Assembly: GCA_026224775.1 (NCBI GenBank)
Contig: JAMFRP010000003.1
Span: forward strand, 62,001-126,000
DNA length: 64,000 bases
DNA from: Bacteroidota bacterium
GTDB taxonomy: Bacteria; Bacteroidota; Bacteroidia; Sphingobacteriales; Sphingobacteriaceae
Reading direction: 5' to 3'
Part shown: piece by piece, positions 57,922 through 64,000 of the stretch
Numbering within the stretch: position 1 is the stretch's first letter
Layout: every line of letters starts with the position of its first letter
Made by a program: the position numbers and the translations under genes
Notes under the pieces: model-generated
The model's database searches: none
The model's input: the letters and a program-made list of their open reading frames with translations, nothing else
Told to the model about the DNA's origin: nothing

Positions 57922-59883
57922 ATGACTATTATACACCCGCTGGAAAGCCTTATTTATAATCTGTTTCCCGACGCTGAAGGCGATGACCAAAAGCTGATTG
58001 AAGCAGCAAGGCGTTATTACGCTGTGGGCCCTTACGACCCAAAAGTCCAAATTTCCAATGGCAACCTAATTGTTGAAATCGACGACAATACCATCATTCA
58101 GCAAAAGGCACGTTACGATAAAGTAGTTGCATTTTGTGAGCGCGGCCAGTTTTCCCAGGCTAAAAAAGATGTGCTCGATTTAATAAAAGAATCTCCGCAA
58201 ATTTCTGAATACCACCGGATCTTAGGGCAAATATTATCTGAAGAAGGTGAGCAGGAAGCAGCCATTGATGCCCTCATTGATGCCTTGCGCTGGAATCCGA
58301 AAAACGAGTGGGGATTGTTGATGATGGGTAATATTTTTGCTAAGTACAAAAATGATACGGAGACCGCTTTGAAATATTATGAGGAGGTTTTAAAAGTAAA
58401 GCCTGATGATAATATCACCTTAAATAATATTGGTGCCAACCTAATGCAGAATGGAAAGGCTAAAGAAGCAGCCATATATTTTGAACGAGCGATTGCAGTT
58501 AATAATGATTATCCCAATACGCATTATGCCCTCGCGCTTACCGCAGATATGCAAGGCGATTATAAAAAGGCGTTTGAAGGAGCGCTTGTTGCAATAGAAA
58601 AGAACAGCCGTAAAGATGCGCTTTATGGTAACAGCTTTCATTTGGCCATTGATTCGGCAACTGCTTTAACTAAAGAAATGGACGGCAAAGCCGTCGTAGA
58701 TAAATATGCCAAAGAGCTTTACGGCAAATATGGCAAGCCGATAAAAATCGAGGTTGATAGTTCTATACCTACCGCTGCGAAGTTGGAGTTTGCCGAGAAT
58801 TACAAGCGTGATTATCACCTGATAAAATATAAGCCGGAATACCCTGCTGTTGAACATCTAATGATGCATGAGCTAGTTCACCTGGAATTGGCGGAAGATG
58901 CGAGGGCAGCAGAAGTAAACCAATTGTACACTTCTAACCAGCAGCACAAACACGCCTTTTTCTACATGCTGGAAAAAGAAGCAGCCCGCTTAGATAAGCA
59001 GGGCATACCTGAAAAAAGCATCGCTAACTTTTTCACAGCTTTGTTCGAAGGTATCAACCGGCAAAATTTTAACACCCCCATCGACCTTTTTATAGAGGAC
59101 GTTCTCTTTAATCGTTATCCGGCATTCAGGCCGTTTCAGTTTTTATCACTGTTGGCGTTGGCGCAGGAAGGCATTGAGGCCGTGACTAAACCTGAGATCG
59201 TAAAAAATATGCATGCTGGCGTATTGTCGACCTCTAAGATATTTAACCTGGTCAACGCATTGCATTTGAAGAGCTTGTACAAAGTCGACTTGACCGGCGA
59301 TCACAAGCCAACCAAAGCAGAAATGGATCAGGCCAAAACGCTCTATGAAGAATTTGAAGAATACCGTGCCGATAAACAGCCGGGAGAGGAATACGAATTG
59401 GTGCAGCATTGGGGTGAGGATCTAAAACTGACTAAATACTTCGAGCTTATTCCTGAATTAAAATATCGTGAACGCACGGTAGAAACTGTATTGGAAGAAA
59501 TTGAAAATGATCCTTTAGGTCTAAACGACAGCGATCCGGAAGAGGAGCGCAAAATGCAGCAATTCATAGAGTCGCACTCCAAAGGCGAGGTCAATACGGC
59601 GGTATGTATGTTTATGGTTGGCGCGATCCAATACTTCTCCAAACAGCCAAAAGAAAAAGTTAAGGAAACGGCCTTTGAGATTGCGATGCTGGGCCGCAGC
59701 GGTATTGACCCGATGAAAGGAAATTATACCGTAGCTTCATTAAAAGGCAAATTATTTAGCGGTTATCAAATGATTGCTTACTTTTATGTGAGCTGGGCGA
59801 TTGGTATTCCTGATATGGTAGGTCAATTAGGAATGCCTTTTGAACAGGAATATAAAATAGCCTCACAATTAGCCACTAAGTAA
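57922..59883 (+). CDS. TPR protein with zincin metallopeptidase motif
   Basis: Residues about 60-230 form TPR repeats ('AKYKNDTETALKYYEEVLKV', 'GKAKEAAIYFERAIAV'). Next to it is a metallopeptidase-like motif 'HELVHLELAEDAR' (His316-Glu317, His320), followed by a long helical part. The ATG at 57922 is preferred to the TTG at 57907. Combined TPR and zincin domains are seen in Bacteroidota ICE cargo. A role in cleaving a regulator or in defence is a guess. It is 2 bases from the start of the mazG gene, so they are one transcript. Confidence 0.7.
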   Translation: MTIIHPLESLIYNLFPDAEGDDQKLIEAARRYYAVGPYDPKVQISNGNLIVEIDDNTIIQQKARYDKVVAFCERGQFSQAKKDVLDLIKESPQISEYHRILGQILSEEGEQEAAIDALIDALRWNPKNEWGLLMMGNIFAKYKNDTETALKYYEEVLKVKPDDNITLNNIGANLMQNGKAKEAAIYFERAIAVNNDYPNTHYALALTADMQGDYKKAFEGALVAIEKNSRKDALYGNSFHLAIDSATALTKEMDGKAVVDKYAKELYGKYGKPIKIEVDSSIPTAAKLEFAENYKRDYHLIKYKPEYPAVEHLMMHELVHLELAEDARAAEVNQLYTSNQQHKHAFFYMLEKEAARLDKQGIPEKSIANFFTALFEGINRQNFNTPIDLFIEDVLFNRYPAFRPFQFLSLLALAQEGIEAVTKPEIVKNMHAGVLSTSKIFNLVNALHLKSLYKVDLTGDHKPTKAEMDQAKTLYEEFEEYRADKQPGEEYELVQHWGEDLKLTKYFELIPELKYRERTVETVLEEIENDPLGLNDSDPEEERKMQQFIESHSKGEVNTAVCMFMVGAIQYFSKQPKEKVKETAFEIAMLGRSGIDPMKGNYTVASLKGKLFSGYQMIAYFYVSWAIGIPDMVGQLGMPFEQEYKIASQLATK

Positions 59884-59885
59884 AA

Positions 59886-60152
59886 ATGTCAGAAATAGCT
59901 GAGATCATTCAAAAATTGATCGAGTTCCGTGATGAACGGGACTGGCAGCAATTTCACAACTCCAAAGATTTATCACTTGCCATTTCCATCGAAGCCGCCG
60001 AGCTACTTGAACTATTTTTATGGAAGGGTAATGAAGAGGTTGACCAGGAAAAGTTGAAAGATGAATTGGCCGATATCTTACTACTAAAAACCGTTCATAA
60101 GAACCCGAGTACTGCCGGTTGCAACTCATATCTTGCACACCGTTGGTGCTGA
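59886..60152 (+). pseudogene. MazG-type nucleotide pyrophosphohydrolase, 3'-truncated
   Basis: The N-terminal 66 residues match the MazG-like family: 'EFRDERDWQQFHNSKDLSLA', 'SIEAAELLELFLWKG' and 'DELADILL' hold the metal-binding Glu pairs. From about position 60085 on, the sequence no longer fits and reads into the opposite strand of the FAD oxidoreductase gene. The normal enzyme has about 100-120 residues, so the last third is missing. It is likely non-functional. It still has an intact start and follows the TPR-metallopeptidase gene. Confidence 0.75.
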
Positions 60153-61491
60153 CAAACAGACCGTTCGAGCCGATTATTGATATAAATTTTCCATAAGGGG
60201 GAGCTGATGATGAAAGTGCTTGCAATTGGTAGTCGCCTTTCTTAGGATAAAATTTCGACGGCCATAATTGCCCCGCCATAGGGTCATCTTTTTCTGTTTT
60301 AATCGGAATATGGCTTGCGGGCACCAAGTTCTGAACGAGCGGCACTGGGCCGTGACGAACGATGACATCATCAAAAATCTCAGGTTGGAGATGACCGTCA
60401 AAAACAACGCTAAAACCTGCATTGGTTTTAGTAATAGAAATGATTTTCCCGCCGATATAAGTTAATTCCTCAATAACGATCAATAAATAGATCGCAAACC
60501 TGTTCAAAATCGAAGCTACCCCGTTTAATGGAGTAAAAGAGCTTGAGTTTAAGGTCACTTTGGTATCTGACCGGAGTTTAGATCTGATGTTGACTTTTAA
60601 GGCATCATCGATGGTCAACTCTTTATATTGGTCAATAAAATAAATCGGTGCTTTTTCAGAATCATTAGGCGCTTTAGCTTCTATTTCCAGCAAATTATCT
60701 CTTAGTTCTTTTAACGGTTCGTTTTCTAAAATTTCAGCGGTAAACTTGGCATGTTTAAAATCGGTAAACTTTAGTCGCAGGTAATCCACCAATCCTCCGT
60801 CGCCACAGCCGGTCACCAATATCCTTTTTGGCAAAACCCCCCATTTCATCTTTTGATGTAGGTTATCGTTTTCCCAGTAGGTCCTCAGCGGAACGTCCCC
60901 CAATGATTTTTCGATACCAAAACCCAGAGCAAGAATGAGACAATCAAACTTTTCTATGGTAAAAGGGTCGTTAATGCTAATGCGTGGTTTTCCTCCGAAA
61001 TCAAAAATTTTGTTAACTGTTCGTGCGGTCTCAACAGTTATACCTTCCTTAAGGAGATCCCATTCCTGTTCTATCTGTTCAATCACTTCATCAGCTTTCC
61101 CCGCACTCCAATTCAGACAGGGCAAATTAGTTTTATTGATCTCGCTGCCCGTTTTTGGCCAATCGTAGATGTTTGGATGTATGAACCTGGTAGAATTACC
61201 CCGTTGCAAGCTCATCAATAGGTCTTCGCTTTCATAAAGGGTGACATGACATTCCTTTAGTTTTGCCGCCGCGGCGGCTGTCATTCCGGCTAATCCTCCG
61301 CCTATGATACAAATTTTTGAACCTTTAGCAATGATCTTTTGATCGAACAAGGCCCAAATTAAGTTAAACGCACGGTTTTGTTGCGTGTGAAAGGTGACGC
61401 GAACAGCATAGCTTCCCAGCACATAGGTCGCTGGTAAGCCACCTACAGTGGCCTGTTTAATAATTAGGGAACTATTGGTTGAATCTGCCAT
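59905..61491 (-). CDS. FAD-dependent oxidoreductase with C-terminus replaced by antisense mazG
   Basis: The Rossmann motif 'KICIIGGGLAGMTAAAAAKL' (about 58-77) and a second 'ILVTGCGDGGLVDYL' show an FAD/NAD(P)-binding protein. 'LQRGNSTRFIHPNIYDWP' is conserved in a family of bacterial oxidoreductases. The frame runs on past the natural end into antisense mazG, where it encodes an unnatural Arg/His-rich tail from about residue 470. So the gene has lost its true end at the same junction that cut mazG. Activity is uncertain. It is on the strand opposite to mazG, and the two genes face each other tail to tail. Confidence 0.75.
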   Translation of the reverse strand: MADSTNSSLIIKQATVGGLPATYVLGSYAVRVTFHTQQNRAFNLIWALFDQKIIAKGSKICIIGGGLAGMTAAAAAKLKECHVTLYESEDLLMSLQRGNSTRFIHPNIYDWPKTGSEINKTNLPCLNWSAGKADEVIEQIEQEWDLLKEGITVETARTVNKIFDFGGKPRISINDPFTIEKFDCLILALGFGIEKSLGDVPLRTYWENDNLHQKMKWGVLPKRILVTGCGDGGLVDYLRLKFTDFKHAKFTAEILENEPLKELRDNLLEIEAKAPNDSEKAPIYFIDQYKELTIDDALKVNIRSKLRSDTKVTLNSSSFTPLNGVASILNRFAIYLLIVIEELTYIGGKIISITKTNAGFSVVFDGHLQPEIFDDVIVRHGPVPLVQNLVPASHIPIKTEKDDPMAGQLWPSKFYPKKGDYQLQALSSSAPPYGKFISIIGSNGLFVSTNGVQDMSCNRQYSGSYERFLVVRYRPIHLSTFPGQPLHYPSIKIVQVARRLRWKWQVINLWSCEIAASPVHHGTRSIFE

Positions 61492-61530
61492 TGTGGTAAA
61501 GACTACGTAAAAATTTGTTGTAAACTTAAC

Positions 61531-61731
61531 TCAACAAATGATAAAAACAAACTGTTCGGTTGACAAGAAGTTCAATGGTAAGTACCAGAGAGCGTCTGCA
61601 AAAACAGCAGTCAAAAATTCGTGTATTTTACCTAATTTTCCGTAAAGTAGTAAATAGACTGGAGATTCCGAAGCTATTGACACCTCGTTCCGGAATGTGC
61701 AGATTAAGTTCTGTTCAATTTCATTTACCAT
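61531..61731 (-). CDS. doubtful small ORF between oxidoreductase and integrase
   Basis: The frame encodes 66 residues, with a hydrophobic end. Composition is not clearly protein-like ('ALWYLPLNFLSTEQFVF'). It directly follows the integrase stop, so it might be an excisionase-like gene or a remnant, but no DNA-binding motif is seen. It may just be the intergenic region. Confidence 0.2.
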   Translation of the reverse strand: MVNEIEQNLICTFRNEVSIASESPVYLLLYGKLGKIHEFLTAVFADALWYLPLNFLSTEQFVFIIC

Positions 61732-61748
61732 AGATTTACTTTTCACGA

Positions 61749-62975
61749 CTATTTAAGACTGAGCTTTTCTTTAAGTAGCTTCATATCATAAGCAATCTTC
61801 GCATCCACTATCTTAGCATAATGTTGCGTCTGCCGAAGATTTTTATGCCCAAGCATTTTTGAAACCGTCTCCATTGGAACACCATTACTTAAAGTTACGG
61901 TAGTGGCGAAAGTATGCCTGGCTACATGAAACGTGAGTAACTTATCAATGTCGCATCTCTCAGCGATCTCCTTTAAATATTCATTCATCTTCTGATTGGT
62001 TAGTACCGGAAGCACAACATTCTTAATCTGGCATTGAGGATCATCTTCGTATTTTTCTAATATGCGCAGAGCTGCCGGAAGTAAAGGAATCCTGGATGCA
62101 GATTCTGTCTTCTGCCTGTTCTTAATGATCCACTGTTCACCATCAAAGCCTTTTACCAGCTCGGAACGTTTAAGTTGTTTTGCATCGATATATGCCAGCC
62201 CGGTATAACAGCAAAAAACAAATATATCGCGGACGTTACTGAGCCGCGTTGAGCGAAAATCTTTCAAAATAATGCGTTCCATTTCATCTTCTGTCAAATA
62301 AGGTTTCTCCACTTCTTTACGGTTAAGATTATAACCTGCAAAAGGATCACTTTTCAGCCAGCCATATTTTACGCAAAGCAATACTATCTTTTTAAAATAA
62401 GTGAGATATTTCATAGCTGAATTATGTTGGCACTTTCTTACACTTTTAAGCCAAAACGCATATTGGCTTATAAATTCATAGTTGAGCTTTCTAATATCCA
62501 GATCATCCATCCGATATTTCCACTGGATAAATGACCGGGTATGATTCAACGTGCGCTTGAAAAGATCGAGCGTTCCTGGAGAATATTCTTGTGGAACAAG
62601 GGTGGCAATCTGATTGTTGTGCTCCTGAAAAACTTCGAGGATCATTTTGCGGTCATCAATACCAAGCATCAAATTCTTAATCGCTTGAGCTGAAACTTCC
62701 TGATCAGCGTCGATCAACATTCGTTTTGCCTCATAAGCTTTAACTTGCAAGGTGTCAAGTAAGCGGTTTACTGATCGGGCCTCCTCATTGCTGCCATCGG
62801 CACGTCCGCTCCTTACATTCCACTTGGACACGAACCATAATCGTTTAGTAGACAATTCTTTAGATGTTCCATCCACGGTAATTCGTAGATAAATGTACAT
62901 CTGATCATCTTTGTAACTGGGGGTTTGCTTTAAATAAAACAACAAACCAAAGCTTTTTTCTAACATAAAAGTCAT
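61749..62975 (-). CDS. int: tyrosine recombinase (ICE integrase, CTnDOT type)
   Basis: The 408-residue protein has an arm-binding N-terminus (about 8-95), a core-binding SAM-like domain (about 115-210) and a catalytic domain. Catalytic residues visible are Lys289, the H-x-x-R box 'FHVARHTF' (His350, Arg353), His377 and the nucleophile Tyr386 ('HYAKI'). The first Arg is replaced in 'CYTGLAYIDAK' (Ala261), as in IntDOT. It lies with its start 243 bases from the 3' end of tRNA-Ser, the usual place for the integrase of a tRNA-integrated ICE. The ATG at 62966 is an alternative start. Confidence 0.92.
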   Translation of the reverse strand: MTFMLEKSFGLLFYLKQTPSYKDDQMYIYLRITVDGTSKELSTKRLWFVSKWNVRSGRADGSNEEARSVNRLLDTLQVKAYEAKRMLIDADQEVSAQAIKNLMLGIDDRKMILEVFQEHNNQIATLVPQEYSPGTLDLFKRTLNHTRSFIQWKYRMDDLDIRKLNYEFISQYAFWLKSVRKCQHNSAMKYLTYFKKIVLLCVKYGWLKSDPFAGYNLNRKEVEKPYLTEDEMERIILKDFRSTRLSNVRDIFVFCCYTGLAYIDAKQLKRSELVKGFDGEQWIIKNRQKTESASRIPLLPAALRILEKYEDDPQCQIKNVVLPVLTNQKMNEYLKEIAERCDIDKLLTFHVARHTFATTVTLSNGVPMETVSKMLGHKNLRQTQHYAKIVDAKIAYDMKLLKEKLSLK

Positions 62976-63016
62976 TAATTAAAGTGAATAAATGTCGATA
63001 AATAAGCCCTTTAGCA

Positions 63017-63043
63017 CAAGATGTTTTATTTTAGAACATCTTG
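63017..63043. repeat. inverted repeat near the integrase attachment region, IR1
   Basis: CAAGATGTT and AACATCTTG form a perfect 9-bp dyad around a 9-base spacer, upstream of the integrase start. It may be an arm-type binding site, an excisionase site or an operator of int. Confidence 0.55.
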
Positions 63044-63066
63044 CATATCAGTCAATTACATCACTT

Positions 63067-63116
63067 TCAGTGAGCGATTGCTCTAAAAAATGACTACTAC
63101 ACGAATCGCTCACTGA
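63067..63116. repeat. inverted repeat near the integrase attachment region, IR2
   Basis: TCAGTGAGCGATT (63067-63079) and AATCGCTCACTGA (63104-63116) are exact reverse complements over 13 bases, separated by 24 bases. It lies between int and the tRNA, where integrase core or arm sites are expected. It might also be an operator or hairpin of the int promoter. Confidence 0.6.
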
Positions 63117-63165
63117 GATATGGCGATTTTTGACAGATTTGACAGGAGTGGCAAAAAACAAAAAA

Positions 63166-63190
63166 GCCTGTAAATCAACGATTTACAGGC
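63166..63190 (-). terminator. terminator of the tRNA-Ser gene
   Basis: A perfect 11-bp stem GCCTGTAAATC / GATTTACAGGC with a 3-base loop has A-runs on the left and T-runs on the right. Read on the minus strand it ends in TTTTTTGTTTTTT, so it terminates tRNA transcription. It could work on both strands. Confidence 0.75.
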
Positions 63191-63218
63191 TTTTAACAAG
63201 TTTTAATTTGATACTCAG

Positions 63219-63305
63219 CGGTGAGGGAGGGATTCGAACCCTCGGTACAGTTTCCCGTACGTCAGTTTAGCAAACTGATCCTTTCGGCCTCTCAGGCACC
63301 TCACC
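63219..63305 (-). tRNA. tRNA-Ser, anticodon GCU
   Basis: The minus strand reads from an acceptor stem GGTGAGG, with the long variable arm of class II tRNAs, to the T arm GAGGG-TTCGAAT-CCCTC and acceptor CCTCACC plus the discriminator G. The anticodon stem-loop is CAGTTTGCTAAACTG, giving GCU for Ser codons AGC/AGU. CCA is not encoded. It is the likely attachment gene of the ICE: the 3' end faces the integrase. Confidence 0.95.
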
Positions 63306-63403
63306 ATATTTTGGCCTAATTGGCCGGTATCTCAATAAATCCCTTTTTTCGGGACTGCAAATATAGCAATTCAGGTAAGCGGTCAAAAAAAAAAATGAAA
63401 TCG

Positions 63404-64000
63404 TTAGTAATTAATTCGCACGTGGTAAATGCTCATCAACATTCGCTTAAAAATTGTCTTAATTGTTTCAATATCTTTAAGCGTTATGTCGCTGTCTTTC
63501 AGCTGATCCTGATCGAGCTTGTATTTTACGATACGATCTACTAACTCACTTATTGATTTTTCATCAGGTTCTTTTAGTGAGCGCGATGCGGCCTCAACAG
63601 AGTCGGCAAGCATCAAAACACCACCTTCTTTTGTAAAAGGAATAGGTCCGGGGTACCTAAAAACCTTTTCATTGATCATTTTTTCAGGAAAATTCTTCAA
63701 ATATGATTGATAAAAATAATCTACCCGGGTATCGCCGTGATGCGTCCTGATAAAATCAATTACCACTTCAGGGATATTCGCATTTTCTGCCATCTCCACT
63801 CCTTTGCTCACATGCCTGATGATGATCTGCGCACTTTCTTCATAAGGCAGCTTATCATGTGGGTTAAAACCTGAGCTTTGGTTTTCTATAAAAAATAGCG
63901 GATTCTCCAATTTGCCAATATCGTGGTACAATGCCCCTGCCCTAACCAGTAAAGCGTTGCCGCCGATGCTGTATATAGCATTCTCGGCAAGGTTAGCTAC
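63404..64000 (-). CDS. 7TM-HD domain protein (PgpH/YqfF-like), partial, runs off right edge
   Basis: Only the C-terminal part is present; the frame is open to the right edge. It holds the HD-domain features of the 7TM-HD receptor family: 'RAGALYHDIGKLENPLFF' (His-Asp) and 'FIRTHHGDTRVDYFYQSY'. 'GGVLMLADSVEAASRSL' is a hallmark of the family. The missing N-terminal part would hold seven membrane helices. These enzymes hydrolyse cyclic di-AMP. It is a chromosomal gene adjoining the tRNA and marks the right flank of the ICE. Confidence 0.87.
   Translation of the reverse strand, partial: VANLAENAIYSIGGNALLVRAGALYHDIGKLENPLFFIENQSSGFNPHDKLPYEESAQIIIRHVSKGVEMAENANIPEVVIDFIRTHHGDTRVDYFYQSYLKNFPEKMINEKVFRYPGPIPFTKEGGVLMLADSVEAASRSLKEPDEKSISELVDRIVKYKLDQDQLKDSDITLKDIETIKTIFKRMLMSIYHVRINY

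Larger units (their letters stand above)
8500..63218. mobile_element. CTnDOT-type integrative and conjugative element (left end unresolved)
   Basis: The region contains all ICE modules: a Toprim protein, mobilisation genes with relaxase, a full type IV secretion gene set in CTnDOT order, a coupling protein, typical ICE accessory genes and cargo. It ends with a tyrosine integrase beside the 3' end of tRNA-Ser(GCU). The right boundary at the tRNA is supported by the integrase and the inverted repeats beside it. The left boundary is a guess at the last chromosome-like gene (8499), because no second copy of the tRNA 3' end was found in the window. The true left end may lie further left. Confidence 0.6.

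Noticed and set aside
1..64000. CRISPR arrays, rRNA genes or prophage structural genes
   Set aside because: No regularly spaced direct repeats with unique spacers, no rRNA-like conserved segments and no capsid, portal, terminase or tail proteins were found. The only regular array is the 15-bp repeat, which has no spacers.

Overview
The window comes from a Bacteroidota chromosome, most likely the Sphingobacteriaceae (Mucilaginibacter/Pedobacter-like). Three things point there: CTnDOT-type conjugation genes (DUF4134/DUF4133 proteins, TraG, TraJ, TraK, TraM, TraN), repeated promoter -7 boxes of the Bacteroidota form TAnnTTTG, and the gene families (FISUMP lipoprotein, ImuA-ImuB-DnaE2 cassette, 7TM-HD protein). 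The genus is an inference.

Layout. Positions 1-8499 look chromosomal or cargo: the end of a carbon-nitrogen hydrolase, a PAS histidine kinase, a small heat-shock protein, a fatty-acid desaturase, a FISUMP lipoprotein, a TetR regulator with an alpha/beta hydrolase behind a perfect 26-bp palindrome, and an exported nucleoside hydrolase. From about 8.6 kb to 63.2 kb lies an integrative and conjugative element (ICE). It runs through a Toprim protein, a mobilisation module with an oriT-like inverted repeat and a 15-bp degenerate tandem repeat array, a relaxase, and a type IV secretion (tra) operon (12.3-24.8 kb). The coupling protein and a set of ICE-conserved accessory genes (M23 peptidase, ArdC-like, DUF4099/DUF3945-like) follow. 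The ICE ends at a tyrosine integrase (61749-62975, minus) next to the 3' end of tRNA-Ser(GCU). I found no second copy of the tRNA end in the window, so the left ICE end is not resolved.

Cargo lies between the tra block and the integrase. It includes an esterase and an IS110 transposase; a self-contained signalling locus (34.1-38.8 kb) with membrane sensor, kinase and NarL-type regulator, whose divergent promoters carry matched palindromes; and an AlkB/Cdd1-like trio divergent from an imuA-imuB-dnaE2 mutagenesis operon. Next come small unknown genes, a papain-like protein with an exported partner, and a cluster at 49.9-54.8 kb: ImmA-like peptidase, SIR2-like protein, PLD-family nuclease and a DUF4365-TPR protein. 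That cluster is the best candidate for an undescribed defence system. Toward the integrase, a mazG gene and an FAD-dependent oxidoreductase have been cut and joined tail to tail, a visible recombination scar.

Beyond the tRNA the chromosome resumes with a 7TM-HD hydrolase that runs off the right edge. Functions are read from motifs and gene order; no database search was possible.
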